The notes under the pieces are model-generated. The model worked only from the letters and a program-made list of their open reading frames with translations. It did not search any database and had not been told where the DNA came from. From contig NZ_JABDHQ010000012.1 of assembly GCF_018709685.1 (NCBI RefSeq), positions 28,839 to 92,838 of the forward strand: a stretch of DNA of 64,000 bases. Reading direction: 5' to 3'. This document shows positions 56,701-64,000 of this stretch, in pieces (position 1 is the first letter of the stretch; each line of letters starts with the position of its first letter). Both the position numbers and the translations under genes were made by a program. This stretch comes from Akkermansia muciniphila. Its GTDB lineage: Bacteria; Verrucomicrobiota; Verrucomicrobiia; Verrucomicrobiales; Akkermansiaceae.

Positions 56701-59700
56701 TTAAAAGCTCCGCGTGTACCCCAGATTGATCGTCCAAGGACGATCGTATTTGTCCCCGTAAACGTATTCGTAATCCAGGTGCACCTGATCGCGGGCGCTG
56801 AGCTGCCATGCCACGCCGCAACCGGCCATGCCGCGGGTTCCATCCGTATTCGGACGCCACTGGTTGCCGGCGGCCTTTACTTCACCGCCATTGCTTGCTT
56901 GCTGCGCAACGCCGGTTTTCACGTAGCCCTGCACCAACTGGCTGCCTCCGTTGACGCTCCATGTGCGTCCGGCCCGCAGACGCCCGGCAAATTGCCAGAT
57001 GTCAGCTGCGCTTCCCGTCACATCCAGGCCTGCGTTCGTGACGACATGCGTGGAACCGGAGTGGAGCCATGCGATTTGCACGGAGGGTTCCAGGAACCAT
57101 CCTTTGGCGCTGCTCCACTGCCGCCCGGCTTCCAGGCTCATTCCCAATCCCCAGTTGTCGTAGCTGCCCCGTTCCGAGCCTCCAGGCTGGACCGCGGTCC
57201 ATGAAGCGTTGTAACTCGTCCCTTTGAGAACCGCGTCCGCAAACCACCCCCTGCTGTGCAGCCATGAGGCGTAAAGGCCTCCGTAGCCGCTGTCCGTGCT
57301 GCCCTTGCTTCCCCAGCCATCATGGAAGCTGCGGTCACTTCGACGATAGCCTCCGAAGAGGCCGGCAGCCAGCATGCTGTTTCTTCCGGACGCAACAATC
57401 CAGTCCGCGCCGCTGTCTGCCCCATAATGGTATTCCGTAAAGCCGCAGACTCCGGCAATGCCCAGGTCCGTATCCGTGCGCCCGGAAGCCGTGCGCGCCC
57501 AGTAGTGCCCCCTGGGAGCCTCTCCGGCATTCTTGTCCTGTTGGGCCTGCTGCCTGTAAAAGTCCGCTCCCATGCGCAGGTCTCCCATGCGTTTGGAAAG
57601 AGTGTCAAGCTGTTCGAACCATCCCGTACTCATGCACCCGAGCACATTGAGCAGCACACCGCCCAGGTTGTTGTATCCCTGCGGCGACAGGTCGTACCCA
57701 TTGCCTGTAGCGTTGATTTTAAGACCGTAGGAGTAGAAACCCGCATCCAGCGTTCCGGTGAAGAGCGTTGCCGCATCACTGCCTTCCGCCAGGCTGCCCC
57801 ATGTGATCATGTCGGATATGAAGGACGGGGAGGAGGGAATGTCGCCTTGCAGGACGAAATGAACCGTGTGCGTGCCGGAAGCCTCCCCGGCTATGACGAT
57901 GCGGTCGCTTGTCCCGGCGGCCAGATTGATGTTCATTGTAAAGGCCTGCGAGCCGGAGAGGGAGCCGAGCTTCAATGTGTCACGTCCGGTTCCTTCAAAG
58001 GCCACATGCCCTCCGTCGCCGCTCAGGCCTCCCGAAAACTGGAAATCCTTCCCTGAGTTCGAGGTATTGGTCAATCGGAGCGTTCCGGTGTTGGCAAGTG
58101 CCGATTCCACCTGTGCGCTGGTGGAGACATGCATGGCGCCCGTGTTGGAGAACGCCTGGCCGCCCTTGAGCAAACCTTGCAGAATAAACCCTTCGCTGTT
58201 GGTTTGTGCGGTGGCGCCCGTGTCGAACGCTGCGCCTTCTTTGACCTCCAGGATTCCGGCGCTGAAGAGGTTGTCCGCTCCGGCAGTAACCAGGCCGGAG
58301 TTGATGAGGGTCCCCCCCGTGTGGTTCGCGGCGGAGGTGATGGTGATGCCGGTCGCGTCGCTGTTCAGTTGCAGCGCGCCGCTGCCTGTGATCCGGGCGC
58401 TGAGCGTCCGGTCGCTGCTCGGATCGGCCGGAGCGGCCAGAATCCAGGTTTTCCCATCGTGGATATTCAATTCCTTGAGTCCGTAGGTGAGGTGGATCCC
58501 CGTCTGGCCGCTGTGCTCGTTGGTGCCGGCTACGGCAATATAGCCGTAGGTCGCGGTAACGGTATCCTGATAGGTGACTTCGCGTTCCTCTCCACCGGTA
58601 ATGACTTCGCCCGTATCAGCGTCCACCAGGTCCAGAATAGTTGTGTTCGCGACATTTCCGGCTTGTACCACCAGCAGGGCGTCTGCGTTGATGGTGCCGT
58701 CCAGGGCCAGTTCCTGAAGATCGCGGTCCAGGAAGCCCGGCTGAGGGGTGATGCTGTCCAGACTGTCTTTCAGGCCGGAGACGGCCAGCGTGGATGCCGA
58801 CGTGATGTCAAGACTGCCGGAAACGGAAAGCTGGTGTTCCAGCCGGGAGGCGTCACCGTCTACGTGGACGGTAAGCGTTCCTCCGGCCAGATGCAGCTTG
58901 CTGATGGAGAAGTTTTCCGTGACGGAGAGTTCGGAGCCGCTTCCAAGTCGCAAAGTTGCGGTGCCGAGCACGGCCTGCCCCGTGGCGTCCGGACGGAGCC
59001 GGGTATCGGTCAAGGAGATGGTTCCGGCAAATCCGGTCAGCGAATCCGAGAGGGCTACGACGCCGGCGGACTGAATGTCCAGCGTGCCGGAACCAGTGAT
59101 GTACGCGCCAGAGCCGGTCCGGATCTGTTCCATGCCGTTAATCAGGATGCTGCCTTCGTTGAGCGCTACTCCGTTCGTGAACAGATTGGTTCCGGTATTC
59201 CTCAGGTCGAGGGCTCCCTGTCCGGTTTTGAGCGTCGTGTCGGCGGCTGTGACGTTTCCATTCAGAACAAGCGTGCCACCGGTATCTACCGTGCCGTTGA
59301 GGACGATAGAGGCGGCGTTGATCTCACTGGCGGCGCCTTTGCTTCGAAGGGTGGCTCCGGTATTAAGCGTAAAGGAGGTTACCATATCCGTCATGCTCCC
59401 CGTGCGTCCGAAAATGACTCCGTCCCTGAGTTCCAGCGTACCTCCGCAGACAGTGGTCTTTCCCCGGAAGTCGTTGTAACGGCTGGCGACCAGATGGGCA
59501 TCCGTACCCTGATAGCGTGTTCCGCTGAAGACGACCGTTCCGGAGGTGTCTTGATCAGCCCCACCGTCATCCGTATACCGGTTGATCGTGAGCATGATCG
59601 AATAATCCCCTGCGGTGATCGGGTCGTCAAATTGGATGTTCCGTCCTTCTCCGGCCGCCAACTGCAAAGAGCCTCGCGTTTCAAAATGAATGGCGTTGGC

Positions 59701-61131
59701 TGTTCCTCCATCTACGGTAAATGTTCCGTTATCACTGTGCGTGAAGGTTCCCCCTGTCATGTTGCCGCTGAAAAGCACGTCGCGGGTCTGCGCCAGGAAT
59801 TGGTGGGTGGGGTTGGACGTATTTTTGATCAGGATGGCCCCCCCTGCCGTGGGCGCGTAATTGTCCGTGAAATTCGCCCCGTCCTCAATGGTCAGCTGTT
59901 GATTTCCCAGGTAAATCGCGCCGCCGCGGCCGGAAGACGCCTGAATGTAATTTCCGATGAAGGAAACGTTGGCTCCCAGAATGCAGGTGCCACCTGAAGA
60001 CATCCAGATTGCGCCTCCGTCACCGGATGATGCGGAGATGTAATTGCCCGTAAAGCTTGCATTGGCACCAACGGTGAGGGACGCAGGCCCCGCATTTGCC
60101 CGCACCGCAATCGCTCCTCCGGCCCCTTTTCCCGTTCCGGCGGCCGAGATGTAATTCCCGGTGAAGGAGGCCCTGTCTCCCAGCGTGACGGAGGCGTCTC
60201 CGATCGTGATGTAGGTACTGACCGCTCCCCCTTCGCTGGCAGCTCCGTCCGCTGAGGTGGAAATATGGTTGCCGCTGAAAGTCGCGCGGTCTCCCAGGGT
60301 AATGGAAGTGGCGTTTCTGTCGGCGCCTATCGCTCCTCCGTAGCTGGACTTGCCGGCCTGGACGTAGTTGTCGGTAAACGTGGCATCATCGCCTATTTCA
60401 ATGGAGGAGGAACCGCCCTTGGTGAATATTGCGCCGCCACAGCCGCCTGCCGTGGCTGAAGCCAAAACATAGTTGGCATGGAAAACGGCGCCGTTGCCCA
60501 GAGTGATGCGGGCGTTGTTGGAGAACGCCAGAATCGCGCCTCCTGTGACGGTTCCGCTTGAGGAAGATGCGTAATTTCCGGTGAAGGCGATATGATCAGC
60601 CAGCGTGACTGAAGCGAGACCCTGGCCCTGAACGGCAATCGCGCCGCCGCCCGGAGCGGTGGAACCATCGTAGATTCCCGTATTGTTGCGGAACGTGACC
60701 GCTCCGGTAAGATTCAGAGTGGCATTGCTGCCGAATCCCTCCACACGCAGAACCCGGTTGCCCGCATTCTCCCAGATGATGGAATTCATGTCCGCGCTAT
60801 GGTCTCCTTTCTTCAGGAAAAACATGGGGGTTGTTCCCAGTCCAGCCAGATCCAGCGTGCGCGCTACCGCCGCGTTGCCGGACTGAACGCTAATGAGAAG
60901 ATTCAGGCCTCCGGTCAGCGTGGAGTCGTCATTATGCAGGACAACCGTGTCTTCGGCACGCAGCAAACCGGATACCCTCAATTCTTCAAACGTGCCGTAC
61001 AGGTTGCTGCCCGGCATGGTGGACTGGGTGTTGTTCACAGAGTAGTCCGCACCGGACGCGGCCGGGAAGGTGCAGATGAACAGGGCGGCAAGCAAGTAGC
61101 GGAGCAAAGAGGAAGGAAGGTGTGGTCTCAT
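56701..61131 (-). CDS. Autotransporter with chlamydial Pmp-like repeats
   Basis: A 1,476-residue outer-membrane protein from the ATG at 61131 (TTG further upstream). A signal peptide (about 1-28) leads to a passenger. The first ~450 residues contain nine GGA[I/V] motifs alternating with FxxN motifs (FTGNYIS, FTDNYV), the repeat pair that defines chlamydial polymorphic membrane proteins. Central beta-helix repeats include GSGTLDI. The last ~280 residues are an autotransporter beta-barrel ending in phenylalanine (GYTRSF). Predicted role is surface display, perhaps in adhesion to host mucus, by analogy only. Transcribed alone, with a terminator after it. Confidence 0.88.
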   Translation of the reverse strand: MRPHLPSSLLRYLLAALFICTFPAASGADYSVNNTQSTMPGSNLYGTFEELRVSGLLRAEDTVVLHNDDSTLTGGLNLLISVQSGNAAVARTLDLAGLGTTPMFFLKKGDHSADMNSIIWENAGNRVLRVEGFGSNATLNLTGAVTFRNNTGIYDGSTAPGGGAIAVQGQGLASVTLADHIAFTGNYASSSSGTVTGGAILAFSNNARITLGNGAVFHANYVLASATAGGCGGAIFTKGGSSSIEIGDDATFTDNYVQAGKSSYGGAIGADRNATSITLGDRATFSGNHISTSADGAASEGGAVSTYITIGDASVTLGDRASFTGNYISAAGTGKGAGGAIAVRANAGPASLTVGANASFTGNYISASSGDGGAIWMSSGGTCILGANVSFIGNYIQASSGRGGAIYLGNQQLTIEDGANFTDNYAPTAGGAILIKNTSNPTHQFLAQTRDVLFSGNMTGGTFTHSDNGTFTVDGGTANAIHFETRGSLQLAAGEGRNIQFDDPITAGDYSIMLTINRYTDDGGADQDTSGTVVFSGTRYQGTDAHLVASRYNDFRGKTTVCGGTLELRDGVIFGRTGSMTDMVTSFTLNTGATLRSKGAASEINAASIVLNGTVDTGGTLVLNGNVTAADTTLKTGQGALDLRNTGTNLFTNGVALNEGSILINGMEQIRTGSGAYITGSGTLDIQSAGVVALSDSLTGFAGTISLTDTRLRPDATGQAVLGTATLRLGSGSELSVTENFSISKLHLAGGTLTVHVDGDASRLEHQLSVSGSLDITSASTLAVSGLKDSLDSITPQPGFLDRDLQELALDGTINADALLVVQAGNVANTTILDLVDADTGEVITGGEEREVTYQDTVTATYGYIAVAGTNEHSGQTGIHLTYGLKELNIHDGKTWILAAPADPSSDRTLSARITGSGALQLNSDATGITITSAANHTGGTLINSGLVTAGADNLFSAGILEVKEGAAFDTGATAQTNSEGFILQGLLKGGQAFSNTGAMHVSTSAQVESALANTGTLRLTNTSNSGKDFQFSGGLSGDGGHVAFEGTGRDTLKLGSLSGSQAFTMNINLAAGTSDRIVIAGEASGTHTVHFVLQGDIPSSPSFISDMITWGSLAEGSDAATLFTGTLDAGFYSYGLKINATGNGYDLSPQGYNNLGGVLLNVLGCMSTGWFEQLDTLSKRMGDLRMGADFYRQQAQQDKNAGEAPRGHYWARTASGRTDTDLGIAGVCGFTEYHYGADSGADWIVASGRNSMLAAGLFGGYRRSDRSFHDGWGSKGSTDSGYGGLYASWLHSRGWFADAVLKGTSYNASWTAVQPGGSERGSYDNWGLGMSLEAGRQWSSAKGWFLEPSVQIAWLHSGSTHVVTNAGLDVTGSAADIWQFAGRLRAGRTWSVNGGSQLVQGYVKTGVAQQASNGGEVKAAGNQWRPNTDGTRGMAGCGVAWQLSARDQVHLDYEYVYGDKYDRPWTINLGYTRSF

Positions 61132-61660
61132 GGTATTGAATGGATGTGGAACGGATGAGTCGATTTGGAGCAATTTTCAGAAGTTATACGCGTGAAAGGC
61201 TAAATTCGGCTACAGCCGGGGAATCGGCAGCGGCACGCGGAGAGGAAGTGGTCATGGAGGATGAATGTTCTTCAGGAAGGGGAACTGCAAGCGCAGCAGA
61301 ACAGGATAAGTTTAGCATGAGGCAAAATATTGAAGCTGAGTTGTTCATGGATACAAATGTCATGTTTTCCAGTAAGGAATGAATGCAAATTAGCGGATTT
61401 CCAATCCGGAGGCAGGGCCCATACGCCAACAGCCTGAAAGAAAAATCGTCCCTGGAACGGGAGATAATATCAATGCAACTAACCCACAACATTTTGAGGA
61501 CAAGCTTTTTTGTTCCTTGAAAAATCCTGATGCCAACAGGAAGAATAGGAAAATTCCCATCTGTTTCTTTCCCGGAGGCACGTCTTCCGGCTATTCAAAT
61601 TTTCTGTCTATGGCCGAAAGAATTTTGTATTAAATGCTTTTTTTCAAATTTATAGCTTGT
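61132..61660. other. Gene-free stretch before the autotransporter, with a repeat copy
   Basis: This 529-base spacer holds the autotransporter promoter somewhere on the minus strand, and one copy of the CGGATTTCCAATCCGGAG repeat at 61394-61411. I find no convincing gene in either strand. Confidence 0.55.
61394..61411. repeat. Palindromic repeat, copy 1
   Basis: CGGATTTCCAATCCGGAG occurs here and as its reverse complement at 61661-61678. Each copy is itself a small hairpin (CGGATT loop AATCCG). Confidence 0.7.
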
Positions 61661-61678
61661 CTCCGGATTGGAAATCCG
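61661..61678. repeat. Palindromic repeat, copy 2 (inverted)
   Basis: CTCCGGATTGGAAATCCG is the exact reverse complement of the copy at 61394-61411, 249 bases away. It lies just before the IS481-like transposase remnant. Confidence 0.7.
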
Positions 61679-61694
61679 ATTTTGATACAAATAA

Positions 61695-62424
61695 TTGATT
61701 TTGAGATTCATAGACATCGTTTCAACACGGAGGCAGAAAGAAACAATGAAAATGAAAGCAAAAGGGAAAGAAGAACCTGCAGAACAAACCCGGAGGCCGC
61801 GCCATAGTCCCAAGCGTAAAATCAACGCAGAACTCTCCAAACTGGTTATGGAGCTCCGGAGAATTCGCAACATGGGAACCCGGCGGCTCAATGTGGACTT
61901 ACCTTGAATCATGGCATCAGGCTCCCTCTGGGGACAATCCACAAAATACCTATTATCTCCGGAGCAAAGCCTCTTTTGAAGCAGGGGAAGAAAAGTCATT
62001 GGCCCGTCATGAACGCATCTCTTCCTGCGGAAGGAATTCAGAGGGATACCTGAAAATCGCCCCGGGCGCGGATCAAGATACAGCAACAGGCGACTGCTCA
62101 AGATACAGGGTCATGAAACTCCATAAAAGTTGAACAGCGGCCATTGAACAGCGACCAATACGCCTCTATTCTTAGAGTGCCTTTTGGCAGAAATGCCATT
62201 CCCCATTCAGCATATTCCGGCAGACTGTTCTTTACAGAACCGGAACTTTCCCGGCTCAAAAAACTGCTGGACGAAGGCCAGATTATCCCGTTCTACCCAA
62301 ACGCAGACAAGATACGGAAAGAAGCCGGACACTGCCGGAAAAGAACGTCCTCATCCCGCAGCATGAGAGCTTTCCGCCCTGAAGAATTTATACCGGGATG
62401 CCAAAAGCATGAAACGGTGAAGTA
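61695..62424 (+). pseudogene. Decayed IS481-like transposase, several frameshifts
   Basis: Pieces of one integrase-type transposase appear in successive plus-strand frames. Frame 1: HSPKRKINAELSKLVMELRR and RRIRNMGTRRLNVDL (to 61905). Frame 2: LNHGIRLPLGTIHKI to EGIQRDT (61904-62050). Frame 3: KIAPGADQDTATGDCSRYRV (62053-62133). Frame 4: TATNTPLFLECL and AEMPFPIQHIPAD (62148 to about 62225), then another shift to FFTEPELSRLKKLLDEGQI. Joined, they match the IS481 pattern HxISLSxxTIHK, QxDTxKIxPGxYQYTAxDDCSRxRV and EEMPFPIQRIQTDRG. Conserved Asp positions are lost or shifted, so it is inactive. Ends are not defined and no target-site duplication was recognised. Confidence 0.82.
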
Positions 62425-62470
62425 AGCCGTATTTCATTCCCAGGAGAGGCTCATCCATGGGGCGGTCCTT

Positions 62471-63976
62471 TTATTCTTCAGAGGACGGCCTGTTTTCCGC
62501 TTCCGACACCCGGCACCAGAATTCCCCCTTGTCCAGCCCCGGCATCAAAGGCTTATAGCCGTGCTGCCGCAGAAAAGAATCATCATCCCGTGAACTGGTG
62601 TGGATGATATCCGGCAGGCCCTGCTCAATGTAATTATATTGCTCCCTGACCATTTCTTCCGACGGGAAATTCTGGAGGAACCAATATCTTCCGCAGGGCT
62701 TCCAGTCCCAGGTAATGCCGAAGCCCCTGTCCAGCCAGCCCAGATACAGGACGGAGGCTCCGGAAAACGGGGCCAGCCGTTCCCGGACGGCGGGGGAATG
62801 AAGATCCCTGCCGTTCCAGACAAAGTCTCCTTTCCGGACGGCCCCCGTCAGCCCGGCAGCCATTCCGGCTCCCGTGAGGCAGACAATAGCCAGCGTTCCG
62901 GCCGCCATCCGCGGCAGGCGCAGGGAAAAGCGCCGTTCCGCCTGGGCCACAAAGAAGATGGTCACCCAGATCATCATGGGTGAAAGGATGGAGTTGTAAT
63001 AGTAGTTGTACACGCTGAACATCTCCACCTTGAAGAAGATATACAGCAGGGCCGTGAACAGGAGCGCTTTTTGCGTTTTTAACTGACGCCATCCCGCTAT
63101 TGCCAGAGCCCAGATGACAGCCGCCCACATCAGTATGTCGGACAGGCAGCGGACCGGAGCCGGCCTGAGGAGTTTGGCCCACCACGTAGCCTCCTGGGCC
63201 ACCGTTCCATAACGCACGGAGCACAACAGGTACTCATTCATCGCCTCTTTCCAAACGCCGTGGAATACCAGCCAAGCCGAACAGGGAACTACCACGGCCA
63301 GGAGCCCGGCTGCCGTCATCCCCAGAGCCTCGGCCGCCTCTTTTTTCCATCCGTTCCACCACAGCCACAGGCACAGAACCCCGCTTAAGGCGCACACGGG
63401 AAAGGCTATGGAAAACTTCATCATGAAGGCAGCCCCGGCAAATACCCCGGCCACCCCGGACAGGAACAGCAGGCTGCGCCTGTCCCGCATCCGGAAATAC
63501 CGCACCAGCCCGTAAACCACGGCCGCCATCCCCGGCCAGCACAGTTCCTCCACCCCGCCCCCGCGCTGGAAGGGGAATGAATCAAACAGAAACAGGCACA
63601 GCAGCATGGAAGCCAGCAGGCTGCCGCGCCGTGACAGATAAAAGCGCGCCGTCCTGCAAGACAGTAAAAGCGTCGTAAAAAGGGTCACGCACTGAATGAG
63701 GAATATTCCGGCAAATGAATGTCCGTCAATCCAGGCGGCGGCGTAATAAATCCACACCAGCAGGGGGCCCTTGCTGTCCGCCATTTCCACATAGGGGAGA
63801 AGGCCATGAAGGAGTCCGCGTCCGAACATGAAGAAAATGGAAGGGTCCGGAGAAGGATAAAAGGAATACAGTGGGGACGTATCCGAACACGCACCCACCA
63901 CCATAACAGACCAAATAAGGAGCGCTAACGGAATTTTCCACCCCAAGGGAGCTAAGGGATTATTTTTTCCTGCCAT
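62471..63976 (-). CDS. GT39-like membrane glycosyltransferase (PMT-type)
   Basis: A 501-residue protein with about 10-11 membrane helices and a soluble C-terminal part. The N-terminal loop SPDPSIFFMFGRGLLHGLLP then PYVEMADSKGPLLVWIYYAA matches GT39/GT83-type enzymes that transfer sugars from polyprenyl-phosphate donors; the acidic residues Asp44 and Glu61/Asp64 are candidate catalytic or metal residues. Acceptor unknown: protein, lipid A or a surface glycan. The ATG at 63976 leaves only 24 bases to the window edge, so neighbours upstream are unknown. No terminator was resolved at its 3' end. Confidence 0.78.
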   Translation of the reverse strand: MAGKNNPLAPLGWKIPLALLIWSVMVVGACSDTSPLYSFYPSPDPSIFFMFGRGLLHGLLPYVEMADSKGPLLVWIYYAAAWIDGHSFAGIFLIQCVTLFTTLLLSCRTARFYLSRRGSLLASMLLCLFLFDSFPFQRGGGVEELCWPGMAAVVYGLVRYFRMRDRRSLLFLSGVAGVFAGAAFMMKFSIAFPVCALSGVLCLWLWWNGWKKEAAEALGMTAAGLLAVVVPCSAWLVFHGVWKEAMNEYLLCSVRYGTVAQEATWWAKLLRPAPVRCLSDILMWAAVIWALAIAGWRQLKTQKALLFTALLYIFFKVEMFSVYNYYYNSILSPMMIWVTIFFVAQAERRFSLRLPRMAAGTLAIVCLTGAGMAAGLTGAVRKGDFVWNGRDLHSPAVRERLAPFSGASVLYLGWLDRGFGITWDWKPCGRYWFLQNFPSEEMVREQYNYIEQGLPDIIHTSSRDDDSFLRQHGYKPLMPGLDKGEFWCRVSEAENRPSSEE

Positions 63977-64000
63977 AGGCTGAACAACAAACGGGATTGT

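Noticed and set aside
56337..56843. Minus-strand open frame downstream of the autotransporter
   Set aside because: It overlaps the autotransporter end and its terminator stem, and has no recognisable product.
58129..59997. Plus-strand frame of 622 residues opposite the autotransporter
   Set aside because: The autotransporter frame has a signal peptide, repeats and barrel; the opposing frame has none of these and no start context.

Overview
The window reads as chromosomal DNA of a Gram-negative member of the Verrucomicrobiota, most likely Akkermansia or a close relative. This placement is inferred from recognised proteins and style, not from a database match. Supporting signs are a GC-rich genome with dense housekeeping genes, almost no Shine-Dalgarno sequences before start codons, an RpoD with a long Lys/Ala/Pro tail, a fused RpiB-GlyA enzyme, and a chlamydial Pmp-like autotransporter (Chlamydiae belong to the same PVC superphylum). 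No rRNA, tRNA or CRISPR array was seen.

Layout. 1-2.8 kb: the end of a Tsp/Prc periplasmic protease and the RpiB-GlyA fusion, each closed by a strong terminator. 2.8-11 kb, all on the minus strand: dnaG-rpoD-VanX-like dipeptidase, a DoxD/DoxA-type membrane protein, a helical exported protein, and a small acidic protein paired with a class 3 lipase. 11-22 kb: NfeD/ClpP-class membrane protease, rimO, a lipoprotein, malQ, prmA, an antiporter-ribE pair and a NodB deacetylase. 22.3-35.2 kb: one long plus-strand operon, nuoDEFGHIJKLMN, encoding most of respiratory complex I but without nuoABC, ending at a clear terminator. 35.5-43.7 kb: a DUF3472 protein with a 50-residue membrane protein, a SufT pair, a SurA/PpiD-like foldase, a POT peptide symporter, and a methyltransferase-rsgA pair. 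43.7-45.7 kb: a pentapeptide repeat protein, then a strongly AT-rich island with a DUF2971 gene, probably acquired. 45.7-56.3 kb: polyprenyl synthase, the nickel-pincer cofactor operon larC-larE-larB, a GHL10-type hydrolase, a Tat-exported superoxide dismutase, a nucleotidyltransferase-GHMP kinase fusion followed by murJ, and a class I aminotransferase. 56.7-64 kb: a 1,476-residue autotransporter, a decayed IS481-like transposase, and a GT39-like membrane glycosyltransferase.

How the genes fit together. The nuo operon gives the redox and proton-pumping core. Several genes serve the envelope: Prc, VanX-like dipeptidase, deacetylase, SurA/PpiD-like foldase, MurJ, polyprenyl synthase, autotransporter and GT39-like enzyme. 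RpoD, DnaG, PrmA, RimO and RsgA serve transcription, replication and ribosome modification or assembly. The lar genes make the cofactor of lactate-racemase-type enzymes, although no larA is in the window. The observations most worth following up are the nucleotidyltransferase-GHMP fusion, the lipase/acidic-partner pair, the insertions in NuoH and NuoJ, the histone H1-like tail on RpoD, and a TTAG-N6-CTAA palindrome shared by two upstream regions.
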